A DNA stretch of 15,262 nucleotides from positions 1 to 15,262 of the forward strand of contig JAADEK010000073.1 of the NCBI GenBank assembly GCA_013153455.1, in the 5' to 3' direction. Source of the DNA: Aquificota bacterium (GTDB lineage: Bacteria; Aquificota; Aquificia; Aquificales; Aquificaceae). How positions within the stretch are numbered: the first letter of the stretch is position 1; each line of letters opens with the position of its first letter. The position numbers and the translations under genes were made by a program. The notes below the pieces were generated by a model. It ran no database searches. It was not told the DNA's origin and saw only the letters and a list, made by a program, of their open reading frames with translations. Shown here one piece after another: positions 1 to 6,516 of this stretch.

Positions 1-90
1 CGGAGGGGGTGGGATTCGAACCCACGGAGCGGGGGCTACCCGCTCAAGGGATTTCAAATCCCCCGCCTTCGTCCGCTCGGCCACCCCTCC
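1..90 (-). tRNA. tRNA-Ser (anticodon UGA)
   Basis: Read on the minus strand this folds into a complete type II tRNA. The 7-bp acceptor stem is GGAGGGG with CCCCTCC, followed by discriminator G at base 1. The D-arm has the GCCGAGCGG start typical of serine tRNAs. The anticodon loop is TTTGAAA with anticodon TGA at plus positions 54-56. The long variable arm has a 7-bp GAGCGGG/CCCGCTC stem, and the T-arm is GTGGG-TTCGAAT-CCCAC. The anticodon-stem closing pair is G-U. The long variable arm and anticodon agree on serine (UCN codons). The window starts at the discriminator base, so whether the 3' CCA is encoded cannot be seen. The upstream gene stops only 20 bp away. Confidence 0.97.
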
Positions 91-98
91 TTACAGGA

Positions 99-104
99 AT
101 ATTA
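99..104 (-). promoter_or_regulatory. Candidate -10 element for tRNA-Ser
   Basis: The 20-bp gap between the 101-aa gene and the tRNA is AT-rich. On the minus strand it contains TAATAT, ending 8 nt before the mature tRNA 5' end, which would suit a tRNA promoter with almost no 5' leader. No convincing -35 hexamer is visible 16-18 nt further upstream. Cotranscription with the 101-aa gene is the alternative. Confidence 0.35.
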
Positions 105-110
105 AATATA

Positions 111-416
111 CTACCCTCCTCCGTATTCGGAAGACTCTATTTCCCCCTCAAACTCTTGTATGAAGAACTCTATCTGATTCACAAGCTCTTGGAGGTCTTG
201 CTTGAGGTAGTGCTCAAAGAGTTCTATCTTCCTTTCGTGGTAGTGGTCATCCACGTAATACCTCACCCTCACGTAAGGCATCTCCATCTTTGGGTCAAAA
301 TCCGGGTCTTCGGGTGTTATAACATCAACCTCAACGTCCGTCCCCTCGTTCCTTGAACTGAAAATCTCCTTTAGCTTCAAAATCTTGTCCTTGTATTTCG
401 TCCAGTCGTACTTCAC
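111..416 (-). CDS. Small acidic protein of unknown function (101 aa)
   Basis: I do not recognise the family. The start is GTG at 414-416 and the stop is TAG. The protein is rich in Asp/Glu, Tyr and Phe. It has a basic N-terminal helix-like stretch (residues 1-20), then an acidic segment with PEDPDFDP around residue 36, a likely beta strand ([11 protein letters not shown]), a long helix-like stretch (about residues 60-95) and a flexible SSEYGGG tail. There is no signal peptide, membrane segment or Cys motif, so it is probably cytosolic. It is divergent from rpiB, with 27 bp between the rpiB ATG at 444 and this GTG, and lies 20 bp upstream of tRNA-Ser. No Shine-Dalgarno sequence precedes the GTG. 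The frame is the only one that explains this stretch on either strand and has genuine-looking composition; the overlapping plus-strand frame starting near base 9 runs through the tRNA and is not credible. Confidence 0.8.
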   Translation of the reverse strand: MKYDWTKYKDKILKLKEIFSSRNEGTDVEVDVITPEDPDFDPKMEMPYVRVRYYVDDHYHERKIELFEHYLKQDLQELVNQIEFFIQEFEGEIESSEYGGG

Positions 417-426
417 AGTATTACTA

Positions 427-436
427 ATTTTATAAT
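427..436. promoter_or_regulatory. Shared divergent -10 region, rpiB / 101-aa gene
   Basis: On the plus strand there is a perfect TATAAT at 431-436, ending 7 nt before the rpiB ATG at 444. On the minus strand the same bases give TATAAA (434 to 429) or TAAAAT (432 to 427), ending 12 or 10 nt before the GTG start of the 101-aa gene. Transcription would begin at or within a few nt of each start codon. No good -35 match at standard spacing is seen on either side. An ATG at 435 lies inside the TATAAT itself. Confidence 0.6.
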
Positions 437-443
437 GATTCCT

Positions 444-908
444 ATGAAAATAGCCATAGGTTCAGACCACGCGGGCTACCCCCTGAAGGAAAAGATAAAG
501 GAATTCCTCTCCCGCGAAGGTTACGAGGTCTTGGACTTCGGCACGCACACAAAAGACTCAACCCACTACCCGCTGTATGCGAAGCACGTCGCGAAAGCTG
601 TCCTTGAAGGAAAAGCACACAGGGGAATACTCGTATGCGGGACCGGTATAGGAATGAGTATAACCGCGAACAAATTCCCCGGTATAAGAGCTGCGCTTTG
701 CACAAACGAGTATATGGCTCGGATGAGCAGGCTCCACAACGACGCAAATATCCTATGTCTCGGTGAGAGGGTTCTCGGGACGGAACTCGCGCTCTCAATC
801 GTAAAGGTATGGCTTGAGACACCCTTTGAGGGAGGACGCCACGAAAAAAGGGTAGAATTAATTACAGAAATAGAGCATGAAACTTGCGGAAAAGATATAC
901 CCCGATAA
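444..908 (+). CDS. rpiB: Ribose-5-phosphate isomerase B (RpiB)
   Basis: This enzyme interconverts ribose 5-phosphate and ribulose 5-phosphate in the non-oxidative pentose phosphate pathway in the cytosol. From ATG 444 the protein is 154 aa, normal for RpiB/LacAB enzymes. It opens with the family hallmark [11 protein letters not shown] (Asp8, His9), has the active-site Cys65 in [10 protein letters not shown], Asn76, and His98 in the SRLHNDAN segment. A longer reading from ATG 435 adds MIP, but that ATG lies within the TATAAT promoter hexamer and would lie upstream of the predicted transcript start, and homologs begin at MKIAIG, so 444 is preferred. No Shine-Dalgarno sequence precedes it, so the mRNA is probably leaderless. 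It is the first gene of the string rpiB-SEDS-argG-dapA, and its end overlaps the next gene by 32 nt. With rpe in the same window it supplies pentose interconversion. Confidence 0.95.
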   Translation: MKIAIGSDHAGYPLKEKIKEFLSREGYEVLDFGTHTKDSTHYPLYAKHVAKAVLEGKAHRGILVCGTGIGMSITANKFPGIRAALCTNEYMARMSRLHNDANILCLGERVLGTELALSIVKVWLETPFEGGRHEKRVELITEIEHETCGKDIPR

Positions 909-2220
909 ACATATCCTCTCAATAGTTCTGATATTCTTTATCATCTCCCAGACGTTTGTTTTCGTTAAAAACGCCCTCCCCTTTTTCATCTCTTACCACC
1001 CGAACGCCCTCCTTTACCAAACAAAAAAAGGCTGGAAACTCTTTAAGATAAACAACGTCAGATACTTTTACGACCTCAACACATCCCGGATACTGCCACT
1101 TCCCTACCTTGACGTGTTTCCCGAGCGCTTTCGCCCCGCAAGGGAAGGTGAGTTTGAGACGAAGCTTGCAGGAAAAACGTATAAACTAAAGCCATACCGC
1201 GAACTCCTCCTTCCTAAGCTCAAGAAAGCCCTATCTAAGAACGTAAAACTCACAATCTTTTTCCTGTTCGGTCTCGTTTTGATGGGTGTATTCTCAAGAA
1301 CGGATTACAGAGTATTTAAAAACAAAAAAGTTATTTACCTTACGGTGGGTATTTCCCTTGCCCTTCTCGTGGGTGTGCTAATCAGAAAGCTCGTAGCGCC
1401 CCCCGCGAGCGGTATGCCCGTTCGTTGGTTAATCGGGACGAGCATACAACCCTCCGAGTTTTCAAAAATCGTTCTCATACTCTTTCTCGCCTACTACATC
1501 GGTGTGAAGGGCTACATAGAGCAGTTTAAGTATCTCTTATTTGTTCTCCTCGTTATACTCTCGCACGCGCTCCTTATCGCCCTTCAGCCCGACCTCGGTA
1601 TGGCTTTCTTCTTTATACTCCTCGGTATATCCCTCATGTGGCTCGGGGGTGTAGCTTACAGGATATTTGTCCCGAGCCTTGCGGTTCTCGGGCTTGCGGG
1701 TGCGGGAATCGTCGCGCTCTTTTTTGACCACGTAAAGAGGCGCTTTGAGGGCTGGATTGACCCCTTCTCTGACCCGCACGACAAAGGATACCAGATAATA
1801 CAGTCCCTGAAAGCTATAGCGGGGGGCGGACTGTTCGGTAAAGGACTCGGAAAGGGACTTCACTCCGCGGTATACATAAGGGAATCGGACACGGACTACA
1901 TCATAAGCCTCATAATTGAAAACCTCGGAATACTTGGCTTTCTCGTAATTCTATACCTCCAGCTCCTTCTCATACTCAAGCTCTTTAGGTTTGCGAACCG
2001 CGTTTACGGCATATACGAGAAACTGATAATATCGGGTGTCGCGCTGAACATCTTCTACTCAATAGTGGTCAACTACGCCATGGCTTTTAACATAATACCC
2101 CCCAAAGGTATAGCCCTCCCGTTTCTGAGCTACGGGGTGAGTAACCTCCTTGCCAACTTCATAGGGCTCGGGATAGTGGGTTCAATCTACCGCAGGCACC
2201 TCGCTGTATTAAACTTATAA
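877..2220 (+). CDS. FtsW/RodA-family (SEDS) peptidoglycan glycosyltransferase
   Basis: SEDS proteins are polytopic inner-membrane enzymes that polymerise lipid II into glycan strands, working with a class B penicillin-binding protein in elongation (RodA) or division (FtsW). This one has 447 aa and many hydrophobic segments (about 12-31, 124-140, 152-170, 196-210, 218-236, 243-257, 263-283, 343-369, 383-402, 423-438). Family motifs are visible: PSEFSK (192-197), QPDLG (237-241), the W-P-D-GYQ-QS block (293-310), GKGLGKG (321-327), ESDTDYI with acidic residues at 338/340, and the end block [13 protein letters not shown] (408-420). Two things are unusual: an insertion of about 85 residues after the first membrane segment (37-122), probably outside the cytoplasm, and SYGVSN where the family has SYGGSS. 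The end block looks FtsW-like, so the choice between FtsW and RodA is open. The start at 877 lies inside rpiB; no strong Shine-Dalgarno sequence is seen, so translational coupling is likely. argG follows after 2 nt. Confidence 0.9.
   Translation: MKLAEKIYPDKHILSIVLIFFIISQTFVFVKNALPFFISYHPNALLYQTKKGWKLFKINNVRYFYDLNTSRILPLPYLDVFPERFRPAREGEFETKLAGKTYKLKPYRELLLPKLKKALSKNVKLTIFFLFGLVLMGVFSRTDYRVFKNKKVIYLTVGISLALLVGVLIRKLVAPPASGMPVRWLIGTSIQPSEFSKIVLILFLAYYIGVKGYIEQFKYLLFVLLVILSHALLIALQPDLGMAFFFILLGISLMWLGGVAYRIFVPSLAVLGLAGAGIVALFFDHVKRRFEGWIDPFSDPHDKGYQIIQSLKAIAGGGLFGKGLGKGLHSAVYIRESDTDYIISLIIENLGILGFLVILYLQLLLILKLFRFANRVYGIYEKLIISGVALNIFYSIVVNYAMAFNIIPPKGIALPFLSYGVSNLLANFIGLGIVGSIYRRHLAVLNL
2210..2215 (+). 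promoter_or_regulatory. Weak candidate -10 element before argG
   Basis: TAAACT (TAnnnT pattern) ends 7 nt before the argG ATG, the same spacing as at rpiB, the M48 gene and argJ. No Shine-Dalgarno sequence precedes argG. It lies in the last codons of the SEDS gene and could be chance in an AT-rich stretch. Confidence 0.25.
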
Positions 2221-2222
2221 CT

Positions 2223-3437
2223 ATGAAAAAACGCGTAATCCTCGCTTATTCCGGAGGTCTTGATACATCAATAATCGTCCGATGGCTCACGCAAAAGGGA
2301 TACGAGGTCATAACGTATACCGCGGACGTGGGACAAGGTGAGGAGCTCTCAACGATACCCCAAAAAGCGAAGTCCGCGGGAGCGGTTGACGCCATAGTTG
2401 AGGACCTAAAGGAAACCTTCGCCCGGGACTACTGCCTCCCGACGCTCAGGGCGCTTGCGCTCTACGAGGGCAAATACCCCCTTTCCGCTGCGCTCTCAAG
2501 ACCCCTTATAGCCCAGCGACTCGTTCACTACGCGCACGAGCTCGGCGCTGACTTCGTAGCTCACGGCTCAACAGGTAAGGGAAACGACCAAGTGAGATTT
2601 GAACTCTCGGTCTGGGCTCTTGACCCCGACATTGAAGTCCTCGCGCCCGTTCGGGAGTGGGAGTTTTCCTCAAGAGAGGAGCAAGTTGATTACGCGAAGC
2701 GTTTCAACATACCCGTTCAAGCGACAAAGGAAAAACCTTACTCAATAGACAGAAACCTCTGGGGGGTTTCAATAGAATGCGGACCCCTTGAAGACCCATC
2801 GCTTGAACCGCCTTCGGATGCCTACCAGATAACGAAAGACCCCTCCGAAGCTCCCGATGAGCCCCGCTACGTTAGCGTCCGCTTTGAGGAAGGCGTTCCC
2901 GTCTCCTTGGACGGTGAGCGATTTTCCGAAGTTCACAAACTCATACAGAAGTTGAACGATATAGGCGCACAGCACGGGGTCGGAAGGATAGATATGGTAG
3001 AAAACAGACTCGTAGGGATAAAGAGCAGGGAGATTTACGAAGCGCCCGGCGCGCTGATACTTTACGAAGCCTACAGAGACCTCCTTTCGCTCGTCCTTGA
3101 CCGCTTTACGTTCCACTACTTCCTCACTCACGTTCCGCATGAGTATGCGAAGCTCGTGTATGAAGGACTTTGGTTTACACCACTGCGCGAGGCACTTGAC
3201 GCCTTCACGAACACGCTCGCAAAGCTCGCAACCGGGGAGGTAAAACTCAAACTCTACAAAGGTTCCGTTACGGTCGTCGGGAGAAGCTCACCGAACTCCC
3301 TATACGTTGAGGAGCTCGCTACCTACTCCGAGAAGGACGCCTTTGACCAAATAGCGGGCAAATACTTTACGAAGATATGGGGACTGCCCTTGAAGGTTCT
3401 CGGAAGGGTAAGAAAGAAGGAGGGGAAGAATGTTTGA
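2223..3437 (+). CDS. argG: Argininosuccinate synthase
   Basis: This enzyme condenses citrulline and aspartate with ATP (releasing AMP and PPi) to form argininosuccinate, the penultimate step of arginine synthesis, in the cytosol as a tetramer. The protein has 404 aa, the usual length. The N-terminal adenine-nucleotide domain has the PP-loop AYSGGLDTS (8-16) and YTADVGQGEE (32-41). Then come the conserved HGSTGKGNDQVRFE block (114-127), which contacts nucleotide and aspartate, and KEKPYSIDRNLWG. The C-terminal part is the usual synthetase/oligomerisation region. ATG at 2223 is 2 nt after the SEDS stop. No Shine-Dalgarno sequence is seen and a weak -10-like hexamer lies 7 nt upstream, so it may be read both from the operon and from its own start. 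Its end overlaps dapA by 8 nt. argJ, another arginine gene, lies in a separate string in the same window. Confidence 0.97.
   Translation: MKKRVILAYSGGLDTSIIVRWLTQKGYEVITYTADVGQGEELSTIPQKAKSAGAVDAIVEDLKETFARDYCLPTLRALALYEGKYPLSAALSRPLIAQRLVHYAHELGADFVAHGSTGKGNDQVRFELSVWALDPDIEVLAPVREWEFSSREEQVDYAKRFNIPVQATKEKPYSIDRNLWGVSIECGPLEDPSLEPPSDAYQITKDPSEAPDEPRYVSVRFEEGVPVSLDGERFSEVHKLIQKLNDIGAQHGVGRIDMVENRLVGIKSREIYEAPGALILYEAYRDLLSLVLDRFTFHYFLTHVPHEYAKLVYEGLWFTPLREALDAFTNTLAKLATGEVKLKLYKGSVTVVGRSSPNSLYVEELATYSEKDAFDQIAGKYFTKIWGLPLKVLGRVRKKEGKNV
3417..3423 (+). promoter_or_regulatory. Strong Shine-Dalgarno sequence for dapA
   Basis: AAGGAGG, extending to AAGGAGGGG, ends 6 nt before the dapA ATG at 3430 and lies inside the end of argG. 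It fixes the dapA start. It also contrasts with the genes here that have no Shine-Dalgarno sequence but a -10 hexamer at the start codon. Confidence 0.85.
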
Positions 3438-4314
3438 GGGCTCAATCGTCGCTCTCATCACACCCTTTCGCGAGGGAGAAGTAGACTGGGAAGCCCTCGG
3501 GAACCTAATAGAGTTTCACATACAAAACGGAACGGACGCGATACTGGTCTGCGGAACGACCGGGGAAAGCCCAACGCTCACCTTTGAGGAGCACGAGAAG
3601 GTAATAGAATTCGCGGTAAAGCAAGCAAAGGGAAGGATAAAGGTGATAGCGGGAACGGGCGGGAACGCCACGCACGAGGCGGTTCACCTAACCGCTCACG
3701 CAAAGGAGGTGGGCGCGGACGGTGCTCTCGTAGTCGTTCCCTACTACAACAAACCAACGCAAAAGGGAATATACGAGCACTTCAAGACGGTCGCGAGCGA
3801 AGTAGACATACCCATCATCATCTACAACATACCCTCGCGCACCTGCACGGAGATAAGCACGGAAACCATGAAAAAGCTCGTCTCGGAGTGTGAGAACATC
3901 GTAGCGTCAAAGGAATCAACCCCCAACATGGACAGGATATCCGAGATAGTAAAGACCCTCGGTGAGGGTTTTTCGGTTCTTTCGGGGGACGATAGCCTGA
4001 CCCTTCCCATGCTTGCCCTCGGCGCGAAGGGGGTTATCTCGGTTGCGAACAACGTTCTCCCGAGGGAGGTAAAGAAGCTCGTTAACCTCGCAAAAGAGGG
4101 GGACTTCAAGCGCGCGAGGGAATTCCACTACTACCTTTACGACCTATTCAAAGCCCTCTTCCTTGAAACAAACCCGATACCCGTCAAGACCGCCCTTTGG
4201 ATGATGGGCATGTGCGAAAAGGAGTTCAGACTTCCCCTCACACCCATGAGCCCCGAAAACGAGGAAAAACTCAGACAAGTCCTCAAGAAGTATAACATCC
4301 CTCTGAAGAACTGA
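3430..4314 (+). CDS. dapA: 4-hydroxy-tetrahydrodipicolinate synthase
   Basis: DapA condenses pyruvate with aspartate semialdehyde, the first committed step towards diaminopimelate and lysine; diaminopimelate also feeds peptidoglycan. The protein is 294 aa, standard for this class I aldolase (TIM barrel). The Schiff-base lysine is Lys161 in VASKEST. Thr43/Thr44 in CGTTGES, Tyr106 in PYYNKP, Tyr132 in IIYNIPSR and Arg137 complete the active site. Cys139 follows Arg137, as in the Aquifex aeolicus enzyme, where I recall this cysteine making an inter-subunit disulfide. The sequence is very close to the A. aeolicus protein as I remember it. The start is set by a strong Shine-Dalgarno sequence in the argG tail, with an 8-nt overlap, so the two are translated together. 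The 3' end overlaps the converging pabB by 32 bp. Confidence 0.97.
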   Translation: MFEGSIVALITPFREGEVDWEALGNLIEFHIQNGTDAILVCGTTGESPTLTFEEHEKVIEFAVKQAKGRIKVIAGTGGNATHEAVHLTAHAKEVGADGALVVVPYYNKPTQKGIYEHFKTVASEVDIPIIIYNIPSRTCTEISTETMKKLVSECENIVASKESTPNMDRISEIVKTLGEGFSVLSGDDSLTLPMLALGAKGVISVANNVLPREVKKLVNLAKEGDFKRAREFHYYLYDLFKALFLETNPIPVKTALWMMGMCEKEFRLPLTPMSPENEEKLRQVLKKYNIPLKN

Positions 4315-5329
4315 CCATCAAAAAAGCCCTCGTCTTTAGGTGCATCTCCCTCACCTCCCTCTCCTCGTCCGAGTCCCATACGATACCACAGCCCGCGAAG
4401 TAACTCACCTCCTCCCCGCTTCCTACCGCAGTCCTTATGAGAACCGAAAGCTTAAAATCCCCGTTCGGGAAAACAAGCCCCGCACAACCGCAGTAGTATC
4501 CCCGTGAGAAGGGCTCAAGCTCGCGTATGACCTCAACCGCGCGTCTCTTTGGTGCCCCGGTTACGGACGCGGGCGGAAAGGTTTCCCCGAGGATACGTCC
4601 GATTTGGGCGCCCGTGAGCGCGCTCACCTCCGAAACGAGGTGGTAAAGAGTCCTGAAGCGCTCAACCTTGAAGAGTTTCTCAACCTTCACACTTCCCACC
4701 CTCGCGACCCTCCCGAGGTCGTTCCTCATCATATCCGTAATCATCAAGTTCTCCGCCCTCTCCTTTTCGCTACCGATGAGCTCCCCCGCGCTCCTCGCGG
4801 TTCCCTTGATGGGTTTGCTACGGACAAGCTCCCCCCTCTTTTCAAGAAAGAGCTCCATTGAACCGCTCACTATAAAGAACTCGCCCACCGACGCGAGGAA
4901 ACCGAACTCAACGGGCTGAGCGCGCAAAAAGCGCAAAAAAAGCGAACGCGCATCCCCCTCAAGGTAAAAATCAAAACGATTTGCGAGGTTCACCTGATAC
5001 ACGTCCCCCCTCTCTATGTAGCGCTTTACCCGCCTTATGCGTTTTTTGAACTCCTCATCGCTCAAAACCTGTTTTTTTAAACTCAAAAAGACCCTTCGGG
5101 TATTAAAACCTAAAGGCTCAAAATCCTCAATCTCAAACACCAAAACGGGCTCATCCCCGAAACCCGAAAGCCCGAGCGTCTTCCCGAGAGCGGTATACGG
5201 AACGACAACGAAGTAGGGCTTTTTTCTGGGAGTAAGGAGGGAGGGGTCATCAAGCGTCTTGAAACCCGAAACCCTCGCCCTCAAGAAACCGCGGAGCCCG
5301 AGCCAGCTTCCGCGAAGGAGTAGTTCCAT
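4283..5329 (-). CDS. pabB: Aminodeoxychorismate synthase component I
   Basis: PabB converts chorismate plus ammonia (from the PabA glutaminase) to 4-amino-4-deoxychorismate for folate synthesis. From ATG 5327-5329 the protein is 348 aa, about 100 shorter than E. coli PabB because the N-terminal region is reduced; the C-terminal chorismate-binding domain is complete. Key features are PIKGT (173-177), with Lys175 the residue that separates PabB from TrpE, TDMMRNDLGRVA (198-209), and PPASVTGAPK (252-261). The usual S-P-E-x-F block is S-M-E-L-F (157-161). Trp and Leu near the N-terminus are not enough to judge a tryptophan pocket. A longer reading upstream would run into the preceding alcohol dehydrogenase gene; its stop TGA is followed by one base and then this ATG, so the two are cotranscribed and coupled. 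No pabA or pabC is in the window. No PabC domain is fused. Confidence 0.92.
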   Translation of the reverse strand: MELLLRGSWLGLRGFLRARVSGFKTLDDPSLLTPRKKPYFVVVPYTALGKTLGLSGFGDEPVLVFEIEDFEPLGFNTRRVFLSLKKQVLSDEEFKKRIRRVKRYIERGDVYQVNLANRFDFYLEGDARSLFLRFLRAQPVEFGFLASVGEFFIVSGSMELFLEKRGELVRSKPIKGTARSAGELIGSEKERAENLMITDMMRNDLGRVARVGSVKVEKLFKVERFRTLYHLVSEVSALTGAQIGRILGETFPPASVTGAPKRRAVEVIRELEPFSRGYYCGCAGLVFPNGDFKLSVLIRTAVGSGEEVSYFAGCGIVWDSDEEREVREMHLKTRAFLMVSSSEGCYTS

Positions 5330-5330
5330 C

Positions 5331-6494
5331 TCAGAGCCTTCCCTCGTAAGCCCTCTCGTATAGCTCAAGAACCTCGTCCATACCCGCGGGTGCGGGGTTT
5401 ACGGAAAAGGCGTTCCTCGCGCATATGTAGACGTCCTCCGCGAGCCTACCGAGCTTCTCCTTTTCAACCCCGAGCTCCTTCAGCGTTTTGGGTAGGGAGA
5501 AACGCTCTATGAGCTTCACAAGCGCATCAACCGCCCTGCTCGGCTTTTCCTCTTCGCCCATCAGGCGCGCAAAGAGGGCGTATTTTTCGGGGTTTGACCC
5601 GTAGTTAAAGGCGGTCACGTAGGGAGCAAGTGCGGAAAGCCCCTCCGCGTGCGCGACCGAAGGGTAATGACCCGAAACCGGGTGTTCCATAGCGTGTATG
5701 AGCGCAACGCCGAGGTGGTCTATGGCTATACCCGCGAGCATTGACGCGTAGCTCATCCACTTCCTTGCTTCCTTGTTTTGTGGCTCCTCAACCGCGACGG
5801 GAAGCCATTTGCTAATCAAGGAAAGAGCCCTAATCGCGTATTCTTCCGCTATAAAGTTTTCCCTTCTGTTGGTGAGGCTCTCAAGGGCGTGAACGAGAGC
5901 ATCAAAACCCGTAAGTGCGGTGAGCCTTTCGTCCATCGTGTATGTGAGTTCGGGGTCTACGAGAGCAACGCGGGGGTAGTTGAGCGAGTGTGAGATAACC
6001 ATCTTTTCCTTCGTTCTCGGGTTTGATATCACTGAATACCTGTTTACCTCGCTACCCGTTCCCGCGGTCGTGGGTATCGTTATAACGGGTCTGTTGAGGA
6101 AAGGGGTGAGCCTGCTACCTTCGGGGTATCTCACGTAGTCCCAAGCGGTTCCCTCGTTTGAAGAGACGATAGATATCGCCTTTGCGACGTCAAGCGCACT
6201 CCCGCCCCCGAGACCCACGATAAAGTCAACCTTTTGGTCAACCGCGAGCTTTGCCCCCTCGTTGACTTGCACATCCGTAGGGTTCGGGGTCACCCCGTCG
6301 TATAAGACGCCCTGTATACCGTGCTCCGAGAGCGAACGCATGAGCTTCTCAAGCGCGCCCGACTCCTTTGCGCTTTTCCTTCCCGTCACAACGAGAGCCC
6401 GAAACCCGAAACGCCTCCCCACCTCTCCCGCCTTTTTTATCGCCCCCTCTCCGAAGAAAACCTCCGTCGGTCTGTATTCGTTAACAATCGCCAT
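5331..6494 (-). CDS. Iron-containing (group III) alcohol dehydrogenase
   Basis: This is an NAD(P)-dependent, iron-activated dehydrogenase of the FucO/AdhB/GldA superfamily, cytosolic; the substrate cannot be read from sequence. From ATG 6492-6494 (MAIVNEYRPTEVFFG) it is 387 aa, the usual size. The N-terminal Rossmann-like domain has GLGGGSALDVAK (94-105) and PTTAGTGSE (141-149). The helical metal domain supplies the four ligands by spacing with FucO: Asp198, His202 (GFDALVHALE), His267 and His282 (HAMEHP and VAHAEG), with one extra residue between the last two. The longer frame upstream (to 6623) runs antisense through the divergent protease gene and is rejected. There is no Shine-Dalgarno sequence; TATATT ends 7 nt upstream, so the mRNA is probably leaderless. 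Its stop is 1 nt from pabB, which follows it in the operon; I know of no metabolic reason for the pairing. Confidence 0.93.
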   Translation of the reverse strand: MAIVNEYRPTEVFFGEGAIKKAGEVGRRFGFRALVVTGRKSAKESGALEKLMRSLSEHGIQGVLYDGVTPNPTDVQVNEGAKLAVDQKVDFIVGLGGGSALDVAKAISIVSSNEGTAWDYVRYPEGSRLTPFLNRPVITIPTTAGTGSEVNRYSVISNPRTKEKMVISHSLNYPRVALVDPELTYTMDERLTALTGFDALVHALESLTNRRENFIAEEYAIRALSLISKWLPVAVEEPQNKEARKWMSYASMLAGIAIDHLGVALIHAMEHPVSGHYPSVAHAEGLSALAPYVTAFNYGSNPEKYALFARLMGEEEKPSRAVDALVKLIERFSLPKTLKELGVEKEKLGRLAEDVYICARNAFSVNPAPAGMDEVLELYERAYEGRL

Positions 6495-6509
6495 AGAGAA
6501 AAATATAAT
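6481..6509 (+). promoter_or_regulatory. Sigma-70-type promoter of the M48 protease gene
   Basis: TTAACA (6481-6486, one mismatch from TTGACA), a 17-nt spacer and a perfect TATAAT (6504-6509) form the best promoter in the window. The expected start of transcription, about 6-8 nt past the -10, falls on or next to the ATG at 6517, giving a leaderless mRNA. The -35 lies inside the divergent alcohol dehydrogenase gene. Confidence 0.75.
6502..6507 (-). promoter_or_regulatory. Minus-strand -10 of the alcohol dehydrogenase-pabB operon
   Basis: TATATT on the minus strand ends 7 nt before the ATG at 6494. It shares bases 6504-6507 with the plus-strand TATAAT, so AATATAAT (6502-6509) can serve as a -10 in both directions. 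No clear -35 is visible at standard spacing. Confidence 0.55.
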
Positions 6510-6516
6510 GTTAAGC

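Noticed and set aside
9..356. Plus-strand frame of 115 codons
   Set aside because: It begins inside the tRNA-Ser gene and runs antisense to the 101-aa gene; no recognisable protein features.
442..922. Minus-strand frames opposite rpiB
   Set aside because: Arg/Ser-rich shadow translations of a clear rpiB gene.
5330..5368. Thirteen-residue extension of pabB
   Set aside because: It lies within the preceding gene's end; the ATG one base after that stop is the natural coupled start.
6262..6516. Upstream extension of the M48 protease (85 extra residues)
   Set aside because: It is antisense to the dehydrogenase gene and would hide the lipoprotein signal at 6517; promoter elements lie between.
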